Shown: positions 12,280 to 23,667 of the stretch, piece after piece
Layout of the letters: every line of letters starts with the position of its first letter
How positions within the stretch are numbered: the stretch's first letter is position 1
Assembly (NCBI GenBank): GCA_024220505.1
Contig: JAKZZE010000008.1
Coordinates: 1,178,001-1,242,000 of the forward strand
Length of the DNA: 64,000 bases
DNA from: Rhizopus arrhizus
Lineage: Eukaryota; Mucoromycota; Mucoromycetes; Mucorales; Rhizopodaceae
Reading direction: 5' to 3'
Program-made: the position numbers and the translations under genes
Notes under the pieces: generated by a model
Seen by the model: the letters and a program-made list of their open reading frames with translations, nothing else
Told to the model about the DNA's origin: nothing
Database searches by the model: none

Positions 12280-13614
12280 ATGATACCAAGAATAGAAATA
12301 AACAATCAACAAACAATGCCTGGACCACCATCACCTACACATTCATTTGTATCTTCTTTTTCATGGATGGCAGAAAAGACATCAAGCGAATTGATTCCAA
12401 TGTTAAAGAATGCATATCATACACTAAAGGATAAAGAAAAAGGTATAAAATTAAAAAAAAAGAAAACAAAATACTTAGTCTATTGGTTAGATTTATTACT
12501 CGCAGCTGAATTAGGAAAGTCACTGTTGGAACATAATCTTCAATTGAAATCAAGTTATGATTCACTATTACAAAAAGCAACCACACCACCCATTTCACCT
12601 TCTTCATCTACTTCAAGTAAACTCACAGACAAAGACGACATGAGGTTCATACCATCACGTACTGCATGTGAAGCAATGATTGATGTATTAGAAAAGAAGA
12701 ATGCTGAATTAACCAGGAAAATTGAATTGACAGTGAAAGCACAAGAACAACTCAAGAATCCAAAGAAAATAAAAAGATTAAAAGACGAAATCTGTTTTTT
12801 AAAGAGTCAATTGGATATCGCATCCATCAAAATTCAAGAACTACAAGACATACGTTCGAGGCAAAAGCATCGAAAAGTCCGACAAGAACCAGAAAAGGAG
12901 GAGGATTGGATAGAGACACTTTATGAAACGCTGGATAGAAAACGAGAAGAGAAGGAATCGGTTCATCGATCCAAATTGGAACTGGAGTCCAAGTTGGCTG
13001 TGACCTTGAAGGACCTGTGTGAATTGAAAAGACAGTATGATTCCTTTCAATTCACCCTCCAAGATTTTGAACAACTTCAAAAGGCCTATGAGCGTCAAAG
13101 GGCTCATGTCGAAGAATTGAAAGGCAGCCTGGAGGAGCATCGAGTGATCGTGCAGAGGTTGAACGGGGAACATGATTCGATGCCTCTTGTTCATAACGTG
13201 AGTCTTTTGAGTGAATTAGAATTCCACTGGTTAAAATCACCTTCTCTTATTCTGTCCAAGGTCACTGGCCTAGACCAGCAGGTCATTGATGAAGCCTTTG
13301 ATTTCATGAATCAAATCGAAGCATCGTCACAAAGTGCTTCATCCTATTCACACCGTGCCTCATCACAAAGTGCTTCATCTTACCTGTCGAGTGCTCGCTT
13401 TTCAGTGTTGTCATCACCAGAGGATAGTTATCCAACCCTCGATCTCTATCCTCATCTACCGACAAGACCTTGTTTTCTGGAGCTGGAGCCTTTGAATTTT
13501 ATAGAAAAATTAAAAAATCACATTCAAAAATTATTTAACCTTGTTTGGAAATGGTGTCGATTTTCAATGGTTCTTACGACTGTGCTTGTCATCAGTGCTT
13601 GGCAAGGTCCTTGA
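12280..13614 (+). CDS. Coiled-coil protein with BICD/HAP1-type CC1 box and C-terminal membrane anchor (putative dynein adaptor)
   Basis: The open frame has 444 codons, but a 48-nt segment (12443-12490; GTATAAAA...TTGGTTAG) is likely a retained-frame intron; its removal gives 428 residues and joins KDKEK to DLLLAAELGKSLLEHN. That join recreates the AAxxG 'CC1 box' at about residues 59-63, the motif by which BICD, BICDR, HAP1/TRAK and Spindly adaptors bind dynein light intermediate chain. Long coiled coils follow (about residues 120-290, with basic repeats such as KLELESKLAVTLKDLCELKR). A hydrophobic segment of about 20 residues at the extreme C-terminus (FSMVLTTVLVISAW) suggests a tail anchor in an organelle membrane. 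The motif and anchor are visible; the adaptor role is inferred. Confidence 0.7.
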   Translation: MIPRIEINNQQTMPGPPSPTHSFVSSFSWMAEKTSSELIPMLKNAYHTLKDKEKGIKLKKKKTKYLVYWLDLLLAAELGKSLLEHNLQLKSSYDSLLQKATTPPISPSSSTSSKLTDKDDMRFIPSRTACEAMIDVLEKKNAELTRKIELTVKAQEQLKNPKKIKRLKDEICFLKSQLDIASIKIQELQDIRSRQKHRKVRQEPEKEEDWIETLYETLDRKREEKESVHRSKLELESKLAVTLKDLCELKRQYDSFQFTLQDFEQLQKAYERQRAHVEELKGSLEEHRVIVQRLNGEHDSMPLVHNVSLLSELEFHWLKSPSLILSKVTGLDQQVIDEAFDFMNQIEASSQSASSYSHRASSQSASSYLSSARFSVLSSPEDSYPTLDLYPHLPTRPCFLELEPLNFIEKLKNHIQKLFNLVWKWCRFSMVLTTVLVISAWQGP

Positions 13615-13650
13615 TGATGTGTAATTTATTTATATGAAAATGTATTGTTA

Positions 13651-14127
13651 TTAATAATAAAAATGATGATCGATTGACACAAATGGTTTCTCTGCTGCCA
13701 ATCTAAACTTGCTCATCATTTCCCTCAACCTCTTCATCCTCGACATCCTCTCTCGTCCTCCTCTTGATCCTTCTTTTCGGTTGTCTTTTACAAAAGACTC
13801 TTTTTGAGGATCATAAGTCATTAATTCTTGGTTGTAAAGCTCATATAAATCAATAGGATCACTACAGCAGGATGAAAGCGTAAAACATTCACTCTCTTCC
13901 TCACTCTCCCTTGTGCTTTTGAAAGGAATGGGCTGGTCGTTCTCTTTCTTTGGGATTAACAGTGTACTAGGAGCGATTGTGTTGGTCGGACTGTAATAGT
14001 GAGTGGTCATATAGGAAACATCTTGAGTGAGTTGCTTGTATTCTTGATTGATCCAATCTGTGGAACAAGGTAACCTTGTATTGTTTAGTTTTGATTGATA
14101 ATGTAAAGCATAGAATCCAATAGACAT
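13651..14127 (-). CDS. Hypothetical protein, 158 residues
   Basis: A single open frame ending 37 bp from the convergent CC1-box gene. It has no recognised domain: a tyrosine-rich N-terminal third, an acidic/serine middle (STRESEEESECFTLSSCCSD) and a basic arginine-rich stretch (KDNRKEGSRGGRERMSRMKR) before the C-terminus. The composition is protein-like and the ATG follows an A-rich leader, which is typical of its neighbours. The function is unknown. Confidence 0.45.
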   Translation of the reverse strand: MSIGFYALHYQSKLNNTRLPCSTDWINQEYKQLTQDVSYMTTHYYSPTNTIAPSTLLIPKKENDQPIPFKSTRESEEESECFTLSSCCSDPIDLYELYNQELMTYDPQKESFVKDNRKEGSRGGRERMSRMKRLREMMSKFRLAAEKPFVSIDHHFYY

Positions 14128-14200
14128 GATAAAATAAAAATAAAATAAAAAAGGAGAAACATTTGTTTATGTTTTTGTTCTATTATAAATTTGGAAATCG

Positions 14201-16440
14201 TTACTCAGAGTCACTTGCTAGCGCACTAAATCCTCCGCCTGTAATAACAATCGCTGCCTTTTGTTTACTCTCTCCTTCAGGATGGACATCATCCCCTGAT
14301 TGATTTCTATCAGCTTCAGCTACTCTTAATAGCTCATATTTACTGGTCGTAAAGAACCCCGGTGGTTTAAAGGACAGCAAGACCCTGCCATCTGCTGTAA
14401 GCCGTAAGATGGCATTGGCAGCTAACAAAAAAAAAAAAGGTGTTTGTAAATGATCACAAGAAAACGTTTTCCATCGTTACCTCGATAGACATCAGGTTGA
14501 GCAGCTTTTGCAGTATAAAATCCTCTATCCTTTGCAAACTCTTCACAAATAGACCAAGCACTCCACTTGTAATCCTGTAGTTCATCAAGATCAATATCCG
14601 TAGGTGCTAATGATAGAATCTTTTCTAGAGGAACATGTTCTGCCTGTGAATGACAAAATCAGTTTCTTTTTCATGGTTATTTTAAATCTTTCTTTTTTTA
14701 CAAGATATCGAATAGCACTGTAAGGTTCTTGTACTTGAGCAATTGGATACATTCCTGAGAGTATCTATATTTATCATGATAAGCACACTATATACTCTGA
14801 ATCACACTTGGCTTTACCTGGAGTGATCTTGGTATCATGGCAGGGAACACCAATCCAGGTGAATCACATAATCTTACGTTATCAGCAATATGAATCGTTT
14901 GAAAATGTTTTGTATGTCCAGGTGTTTTACTTGCGCTTACAACCGTCCTTTTCATGATGCTATTGATCAAAGTACTTTTACCCACGTTGGGATGTCCTAC
15001 TAGACCCAACGTAATATAATCTTTATGTGGATGTATGGCTCGACTTGTTACATTCAAAATCCCACTAAACTCATCATCTAATGTGATTTAAGCAACCTAC
15101 TTTGTACATCACATCCTATTTACCTAACCCATCCATACTCCCCGTGTCACTATCATCTTCATCCTCGTCTTCTTCATCCTCAACGTGAATAGCGTTTTCA
15201 TCGTAACGGATCAGGATAGCATCCCAATCAACCTCCACACTCGGTTTATGGCAAACATCGCGACACAAGGACAGGATCTTTTGAACCCCTTGCGCGTGAT
15301 AATAACGTCTTTTGGGTCTTTTTGCTTGCGTCTTGAGGGCATCTAATAGATCCTTTAGCACAACGAATAATCCCCACGGTGTCTTACATGTCACTGTGTC
15401 ATCGATAAGTCTCTTGTCTCTTGGAAAACAACTAAAGGTGGCGATATGTAGCTTGGGGAAGGCCTGTTTGAAATACTCTTTCCAGGCAAACACTGTGAAT
15501 TCAGACACCAAGTCCACCTTTTTATCAAATGTCAGTGGGCACAGTCGGTCGATGACTTGAATCGATTTACCTTGTTGAATACGCCAATGATGCTTTTCTT
15601 GAGTTCATGCGTAACAAAATCATACAGTGATCGTGGGAAATGAAGCAAAGGGTGTCTGATGTCCATCACGACCAGGATCACGTCACTTATTTCCAACACG
15701 CGCCATCTAATACCAAAGGTTATTATTCGCTTTTTCCCCTCTTTCGGTTTATCTCGCTACATACAATTGTCGCCAGACTTCCAGGTTACGTTCAAACCAA
15801 CCCAGTCGTTCTTCTCCACCATATTTCTCCTCTATGTCTGTCATCCACCTCTCAAAGCTTTCTTCTTCGCGTCTTTCAACCTCTTCTTTTGACATGTCAT
15901 AATCCCAATAGGGTCTTTTTGGAAAGTCAATCGATTCCTTTGCTGCTTCTACTTCTAGTGACGTCTGCTATCCCTGTTAAACGCACATAAAAACGGTGTG
16001 TTCATATGCACTTGCCTTGGGTAAACGCTCGAGTGGTTGCATACTTTTCAATTTCTCTCTTTCAATCTCTTGTGGCAATAACTTTTCAAACACGGATACC
16101 AACCTACAGTCCCATCAATCTCTTTTTTCTATTCAGTCTCTTTACTTGTTTCAAACCTTTTTGGAGTAGTGTTGGAATCATGTATAAAATCCTTTGTTGT
16201 TGTTCCGACACCCGTACTGGATACAAAATGATCCGATAGATTGGCTAGTGGTTTGCTTTTACCGAGGTAATCAAAGGAACTTGGATCTTGGTAAGAAGCT
16301 GTATGTCACTGATTAGTCTTTGAACTTTAGTTGGAGGGGAAATAGAAACCTTTTTCTTGCTTTCTTGCATTTTTCTCTTGTAATTGCTGCTTCTTTTTTT
16401 TCCCACTAAAAGGCACTTTTCTGTGTTGTTTAGGCGGCAT
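14201..16440 (-). CDS. GNL1: GNL1-type circularly permuted GTPase
   Basis: A multi-exon minus-strand gene. The start at 16440 gives MPPKQHRKVPFSGKKKKQQL, the basic N-terminus typical of GNL1. Downstream exons carry SDVILVVMDIRHPLLHFPRS and the G4 motif (NKVD, split by an intron near 15.55 kb), then the G1 P-loop (GHPNVGKSTLINSIMKRTVV) and G3 (LCDSPGLVFP), so the GTPase motifs run G4-G1-G3: the permutation that defines the YlqF/YawG family. An acidic run (VEDEEDEDEDD) sits between them. The C-terminal part has the GNL1-specific region after PRSLQ, and a stop at 14201. Family members act in ribosome assembly or nucleolar export; that role is inferred here. It is divergent from the acyltransferase gene. 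Confidence 0.88.
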
Positions 16441-16859
16441 AATTAAAAAGAAAAAAAAAAAAAAGAAAAAAAAAAAGCCCTCTTTTAAGAAAATAAACCA
16501 AAATGTTGAGATAATATGCGTGTGTGACATAAAGATGATATACACAGCTTGTAATAAGAATGTCATTCATTTTGATGAAAGCAAGATATTCTATGTATCA
16601 AAAGGAAAAAGCTTTCACTGTTGAATGAAACCCATCACTAGTCCATGGCATGCCCTTTTGTTTATTACTGTGAACAAGTGAAGGCAGTAGAGAGTAGTAG
16701 ATGCTGATCAACATGGATCGAATACAATCTATGCAAATGATGTGTGGAGGTGTACACTTTTTTGACAGCTGTGACTTTTCAATTTAATTAAAAAAAAAAC
16801 CGACCTGGGGGTAGATGATCCCCAATTTCCCTCTTTCTTTTTCGCTCGTCTCTCGAGAC
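16441..16859. other. Divergent promoter region between GNL1 and the MBOAT gene
   Basis: About 0.42 kb with A/T tracts near 16450-16480 and 16790. It probably contains both 5' UTRs. An in-frame upstream ATG at 16815 would add 15 residues to the acyltransferase. Confidence 0.5.
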
Positions 16860-18425
16860 ATGAATATCATCACCAGTCTACTTTCCAAAGCGATAGGCTT
16901 ACCAGAGCCTACCCTTCGACTCCTACTCACCATCCTCTTGGGCTACCCCGCTGCCCACTTTTACAAAAAACTCTATTGTTCTCAAGATTCCCCCAAGACA
17001 AGCCGAGAAGACCGCAATCAGTACATTCTCTGGACAGGTCTTGCCCTCAACTTCTTTTTCAACACTTTCCAGATCGTTCACTCCCTGGTGACCATCACCG
17101 TTTCCTATGGACTCTGTCTTTTCTTGGGCGAACGACTGCAGAACCGATCCTGGGCCGCCACGGCCGTCTGGGTGTTTAACGCGGTTTATCTGTTAGCTGG
17201 CTATTATTGGATGGAAACGGACGAGTATGACATCACGTGGACAATGACCCAGTGTATCCTGTGTCTTCGTCTGATGGGCTTTGGCTTTGACTATCTCGAC
17301 GGTCAACGCCAGGTCACGGTGGCCACAGCAGCCAAGCAAGAGAGCTCAGAGGATCCGACCCAGGTGGCCATGCGACAGACTGAGTTGAAGAAAGCACCGG
17401 CTGCGCTGCCCTTGTCCTTCATGGCCGACACACCCCTCCCCTGCCTACCCTCCTTCTCCTTCGTCATGGCCTATGCCCTTTACCCTGCTGCCTTTGCTGT
17501 CGGTCCTCAATTTTCCTTTTCGCTTTATGACCAGTGGCTGGATCAAGTCAATCTCGAGCTGAGTCCAGAGGACAGGGAAGAAAAGGAAAGAGCTCAGAGC
17601 GCCTATGTGCTTCGTTCAGTGCTTTTGGCCATCGCCTATCTTGGTCTGCAGCAAGTCGTAGGCAGTCGATATTCAACTGCTTATCTCTTGACAGAAGACT
17701 ATCAATCCTTGTGTTTCCTGAAGCGTGCCTTTTTCTTTTGTTTGGCCGGTAAGTTTGCGTTCAACAAGTACATCGGGATCTGGTTGCTCACAGAAGGTAA
17801 TGAAACAAAATGTCCCCTTGATGACCGTATTGATCCATAGCATGTAGGTGCCATTGCTTCCTTTGGTATTTCCTATGACGGCAAGGACAGCGATGGACTG
17901 GCTCGATTCGGAGGATTGGCGAATACAGACCCTGGACGGTTTGAGACGGCGACCTCCATCGACCATGTGATCAGTGCATTCAACATCAACACCAATCTTT
18001 GGTCCAAATACTACGTCTTCAAACGTCTCAAATTCTTGGGCAGCAAATCCGCTTCTCAATTTGGCACATTGGCCTTCTTGGCCATCTGGCATGGATTTCA
18101 CTCTGTTTATTTCACCACGTTCTTGTTAGAGTTCCTCTTTGTGCTCTGTGAGTCCAAATTGCGTAAACGCCTCGTGCCCCTTTTGGAACCTTATACGGAA
18201 AAAAATGAAATCTACTTTTATGCTTGGAAGTGTCTGGCATGGGTAACGTGTCAAGTGACATGTGCCTATGGTATTGTCGGATTTGAACTCTTAAAGTTTG
18301 GACGATCCTGGACAGCCTACAAGAGTGTTGGCTTCATTGGACATCTGGCCATCCTTGTTATCTTTGCCGCAGACAACTATTTACCAAGACAGGCAAAATC
18401 ATTGAAAACTAGAAAGACACAATAA
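16860..18425 (+). CDS. ALE1: MBOAT lysophospholipid acyltransferase (Ale1/Lpt1, LPCAT3/MBOAT5-like)
   Basis: Two exons, 16860-17796 and 17848-18425, joined over a 51-nt intron so that LLTEG continues as AIASFGISYDG; about 504 residues. It is a polytopic membrane protein with many hydrophobic helices and the MBOAT signature: NTNLWSKYYVFKRLKFLG followed by AFLAIWHGFHSVYF, in which the His of WHGFHSVY is the presumed catalytic residue. The N-terminus (RLLLTILLGYPAAHFYK) also fits the LPCAT3/Ale1 group. The enzyme acylates lysophospholipids with acyl-CoA in the ER (Lands cycle). The C-terminus is basic (LKTRKTQ), an ER-retention-like tail. The start at 16860 is preferred; 16815 is an alternative. 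Confidence 0.9.
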
Positions 18426-19151
18426 AAAAAGAATAGATAAATAGACTAGATAGACATTATATACAATCTTTTTTTTTTTTTTTATAAATAGATTCATTTA
18501 CTCTTTACTGCAATAAAAATCCCATTCTCAGACTTCTTTTGTCATCAACATGTACATAGCTCATTCAACAAGCCAAAGTACAACTGACTGTCGACTTTTG
18601 AACCCATCCGTTCTTACAGACTTTAACAAGAAACGTCTGCTTTGATAAACAAGTGAAGCTTTTGTTCTTCAATTTGCAATCACATTTAATCACTCTTGAA
18701 AAATATTTGAAAGAAAAAGACCATCATGTTCTTTGTATTCAGAGAACGGTATTGTAGCATCTCAAGTGGTTCAAAAAGCACAGTCTGTCACAGAGATGAT
18801 CGTTACCCTAACTGATCAACTTGGTCATGGATTGATTAAAGATTCTCAAGAGCCGATGGGCATTGTGTTCAACCTCATTATTTCAATGAGTGAGCCCTTT
18901 GGCTACCTACAGCAGAATACCTCAATAGACCCTCATTTTTAGGAAAACAGTCAAACAAGCTACACAAATCCATACATCGGGATCAGGCCTAGAGCATAGG
19001 CACTTGAATAAAATACCCTTGAAGGAAAGGATCATTGACTAGAGTGGGATCTACTTTTAAAAAAAAGAATGCGGCCACAAGCATAAAGAAGTTGCTCACA
19101 AAACAAAACGGGCGATTCGTTTAGGATGAAGAAGAGGGTCAAAGGGTGATT
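18426..19151. other. Intergenic region between convergent genes
   Basis: About 0.73 kb. A 69-codon ORF at 18733-18942 (+) lacks family similarity and probably lies in non-coding DNA. A poly-T run near 18470 follows the acyltransferase stop. Confidence 0.5.
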
Positions 19152-20102
19152 TTAATCGATTTGATCAAATGAAGTAATGATCTTGAACTGTTCACTCTCA
19201 GCATCCAAAGGAGCATTACCCGGACGATCCGAGATGACGACTTGATAACCAGCCTGATGAGCAGCGACGATTTCCTTGATGTTGTCAGAAACAAACAGGA
19301 TAGAATGACTGCTTTTGTTGATTTCTTTAGCGATCGCTTCATACGATTCGGTTTGAACCTTTAAACCGATGGTGGTATCAAAATAACCAGAAAAATAGTT
19401 TGTCAGGTCACCCTTGGTAGAGAAACTGACGAGTAACTTTTGGGCAGGCACACTTCCAGAAGAATAAATGTAAATCTTTTTGCCTTGAGAGATCCACTGA
19501 TCAAACTTTGGAACGACATCATCATAAATACTAAAACAGAGTGTGAGTAAAGGGTGTAACGATATAAAAATGTAACTTACACGCCGCGAAGTTCACCTGA
19601 TTCATATCCTTCTTTCCACATGTATCCTTGAAAGGCTTTCAGGGCACCGATTTTACGATCTGCTTTCACTTGCCATTCGATATTCTTGATAATGCTGGAT
19701 TTGATCTCTTCTGCAGATCTATAGACATCTTTTTATTAATCAGTTTTGGCTATTGTTGTTTTTTACCCTTCCGATTCAGTAGGAATCAAAACAGCTTCAG
19801 GTAAATTGTCTTTTACGTCTTTTTCGGCCTAAATCTATATTTAATTGCAATAGAAAAAAAAAGGTGGAGTTATTGCTGTTTACTTGTTCTCGAAGCAATT
19901 CAATATAAGATTTCAATTCTGGTAGATCCCAAGTACGATCAAGAAATGATTTACAGCCACTTACAACATAAGGAAACTATAAAAAAAATTAGTACTTGAC
20001 ACGAGATTTTTTTTTTCATGTATTTACCAAAGTTTCTTTTACAAATGTAATAGGAGTAATAGTTCCCTCGATATCAACAACAACTGTATCGTAATTTGAC
20101 AT
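19152..20102 (-). CDS. UTR4: Enolase-phosphatase E1 (methionine salvage, HAD family)
   Basis: A minus-strand gene of several short exons starting MSNYDTVVVDIEGTITPI, which contains the HAD nucleophile loop (DIEGT). Later exons give TWDLPELKSYIELL, MWKEGYESGELRG and YIYSSGS (HAD motif II), and the last exon has KLLVSFSTKGDLTNYFSGYF and SDNIKEIVAAHQAGYQ (motif III/IV region). This is the bifunctional enolase-phosphatase that converts 2,3-diketo-5-methylthiopentyl-1-phosphate to acireductone in the methionine salvage pathway. Acceptor-proximal T runs mark three to four small introns. The usual motifs are all present. Confidence 0.93.
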
Positions 20103-23100
20103 GCCTTGAAAAAAAGAAAAAAAAAAAGAAAACACTTGGATTTCAACGCCAACACGAAAAAAAAATGCGCTGTGATTTAAAGCAAGCAAAACGACATGCA
20201 ATGTAAGCCTTTTTTTAAATACAAAAAGCAAAAAGCATGTCTCTGTTTGTAAGCTGTAAGCAAGTCATTGTATTTTATTCAGTTTGATCTTACTAGCTTC
20301 TACTCATAAGACTTTAGGTCTTGATGAGGCTACACATACACGATATTTAGTCTAATATGTATATGTTTCTTGGGCTTTTACTAGCGATATAGCACTATGA
20401 AATAACTACCACATCATGCGTACTTGTACGTCAAACCAATGCGATATAATGTATTTAAATAAATCTGTATATAAAAGCACTTTTTAATTTCATTTAATGG
20501 GTAAATCTTTCTAGTTTATTTAATACAAACCATTCTAATTGAATCATTTCTGGTTATCTATTAAAAAAATAGAAATACAAATCACTGGTAAATTGTTAAA
20601 ACCCCAATTATTGAAGCCATGAAGGTTATTGTTATTGTCAATATTAAATATATAAATATTCATAAAATGTACATACATGTCATCCTGTGTTTTTGGTATG
20701 AAGCTCTTCTACTGCCTATTTTGCTTTTTGTCTTTTTTCTTGATCACACATCGGTATCATCATCAGAATCACTATTTGACGATTGAGAAAAAGATTGATT
20801 AATACTTAGCAGTCAATCAAGATGCTAGTGAAAATTATTGGATATATCCTACAAGAGAGTAAGAGCTTAGCACTAGTAATGGCAATTTGTGGATTTACTT
20901 TAACTTCGTGAACGATCCACAATTCAAAAAAAAACTCCCCAAGGCAAGTTGTTCATAATATGCGTTTGATGAGGAATTTTAATGCAACGGTTTAAATCAA
21001 ATATATATGCATCACCAGTGATGCAAGACATATTGCAAATATAAAGTTTGCTCACTATGAAAAGAATTTTAGTCATTTCGTTGCTTATAACGAAATTATA
21101 CAAGTTGTCAACTTAAAATATACGTGGAAGCCATACACGTTGAATTCTCTTCTGGAAACAACATTGACCTCATCCTTTAAGTCCATAATAGCTATGTTCT
21201 TCGCTAGCTCCCTTTAATTTTCAAACGTGAGGTGTTTACTTTCCAAGTAGGACCAGAAACCTCCAAACAGCTAACTTAGAATTAAATCTTTCATCAATAA
21301 AAACATGAGATGTTTAAATACACCCCTCTTTCACTTTTCAGTAGCCGTTGTATATACATACTTTTTTAAATTATGACTTTTATTTCTGCCTCTTTGAAAA
21401 AAAAAAATACCTTTGTACCTTTCTTCTCTCTCTCTTTGAAACAAATCAAGAAGTAAGATAATAGATTCAACTTTAATGACATTGACTACATTCATCATGA
21501 GCAAGTTTCTTATCATAAAAATGTATTTCATTTCCAATTTCACACTGAAGCTTCATTTTTATATCGACAATAAAACATACTAGAAATACATGTATGAATA
21601 AAATAATCTATGTTCGCAAGCTGTGCATGTTCAATTTAATGCAAAAAAGAAGGTTTGCAAGAAAAGAAAGGGCATATAGCGTTGGTTTTGATAAGTCTAT
21701 AAATATAGTCAATTAAAAATATAGATAATGTAGATCGTTTAATTTTGTATGAAGCATAATCTAAGTATTCTTTTGAAAAAGTCTTTTAGATATGAATCCT
21801 TTTCTGACCCAATCCTCAATTATACTACTACTTGTCAGAATAACCATCTTTCTGGTCACTCATACTCTGATAAAACTGGGATATACAAGAGTATCCTTTG
21901 TTTCAAGAGCAAAAAGGTCCTTTAAATTGTTAGGAACTCAACTTTCTAACAATTTCAATAAAGAAACAACAGTGACTTAGTTGATAATAACCATTTGGAA
22001 TCACAAGAAGTTTATAGCGATACTGCTTCTAGATTATGAAACAAGTTTCATTTCTTTTGAAAAATACAAAAACAACCCCGAGACGTTGAATGACAGAAAA
22101 CTTGAATATGCATATAATAATGCCATTTCACCCGACTTGGCTCCTAATACTCAAAATTAAATAAGGCGCTTTAAAGATTGGAAATTTTTTTATTGTGTAC
22201 TAAATCTGAAAATAAAACATGGCATAAAATGGCCTTTACCATCTCATCTCCACCTTTACCATCAGCAATTGTGTCATTTTTTTTATTAAATTATTCTCAA
22301 AAAGTAAGCAAACACCTCCCCCATTTCTAGACCAAACTTGTCTGAAAAAAGCAATAAATCCTTTTAAAGAATCTGATCACTATTTCAAAAAAAAAAAAAA
22401 AAAAAAAAGAAGTCTACAATATCCCAACAAAACATTTGAATAACTGCCATTATCTTATTCTGTTGGAGTCCATCCTATAGAGCTCATAAAAGGAAAAGAA
22501 AAAACACACACACACAAATTGCTGACTAACCAGAGATGTAAATGAAGGGTATGCGCAGGGTTTCAAGTGTAAAAGAAAGGACTTGGGTACCAAAAAAGAA
22601 GTATGTGGGAGAGACTGTAAAACAATTGGCTTTTTTTTTTTTTTTAATATACTGCCTGCAGTAAAATCTTTAAATGTTTTATAACAAATACATGGAATTG
22701 TTTTGAATATGTTTGTGTTACACTTGTCGAAGAAAAAGAAAAAAAAAAACTGTTTTGTTGTGGTTATTATTATTAAGATATTTGCTGTAAATTATTTGTC
22801 GATCTTCATCAAAATATGGTCAAAGGATTCAAAACCAATGCTAAAAAGAAAGATAAAAATAAATAAATAAAAAAAAAAGGATCAGATTTTCACCTATAAC
22901 TGTATTGTACTAATAATTAATAAACCAACAAGTAAATACCAAAGCGAGCTTTTTCTTTCTTTCTATAAGAGATTTAACATGCAAAAGAGCTACAAAAACG
23001 TCAAAGAGAGAGAGAGAGAGAAAAAGAGAAAGAAAAAGCCTTTGTTTTGTTTGGTGGTAACATATGGTACACATTCGCAGTATGTAGTGCATCGTTCATC

Positions 23101-23596
23101 GAAAAAAAAAAGGAACGCTAATTATTTATTACTACGAATTGATTTATATAAGATATAAAATATGTTAAAAGAGATTATAGGGTTTGGTATATGAAAAGAA
23201 GGAGAACATAAAATAAGGGTTTATGGAAATAAAATAAAAAAATAAAAAAAAATCCCGCAAAATGCATTGTGGTACAAGTGATTTAAGGGTAAACCATTGA
23301 GATTGATTCCATGCTTTCATTAGATTTCTTATATGAAATAGTTTTCAATATGTCTTCAAACAAACTCACAAAATGAAAGCTATCCTAAAGCATGTACCTT
23401 CCTAACTTGGACGTGCTTTACTTTTGAAACAAAGAAAGCATGCTCTTCCCTTGTTGTTTTAGAACGTTTTTATGCAATATGTTCATCATTTTGAAATGCT
23501 TTACTGCAAGACGAAAAAAAAAAAGAAGAAGTATTATTATTAATAATAATAATAATAATAGTGATAGGCGCTCATGCTTCATATAAAAAAAAAAGA
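20103..23596. other. Long gene-poor region
   Basis: About 3.5 kb of AT-rich DNA with no supported gene. Short ORFs at 21331-21543 (-) and 21792-21980 (+) are hydrophobic or low-complexity and not convincing. It has poly-A tracts (for example 22387-22407), a GA microsatellite at about 23006-23020 and a TAA run at about 23538-23560. Part of it should be the promoter of the secreted repeat protein; otherwise I see nothing in it. Confidence 0.5.
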
Positions 23597-23604
23597 TATA
23601 AAAA
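23597..23604 (+). promoter_or_regulatory. TATA-box-like element (TATAAAAA)
   Basis: A TATA-like site 71 bp before the ATG at 23668, with a second A/T-rich TATA-like stretch at 23581. It is consistent with a strongly expressed gene having a short leader. Confidence 0.45.
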
Positions 23605-23667
23605 GGGGCTTGGTTTTTCTCTTTGAAAGAAAAAAAAAATATTAAATCAAAATATATTTTACTCAAC

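Noticed and set aside
18733..18942. 69-codon plus-strand ORF
   Set aside because: Short, no domain or conservation evidence, next to 3' ends.
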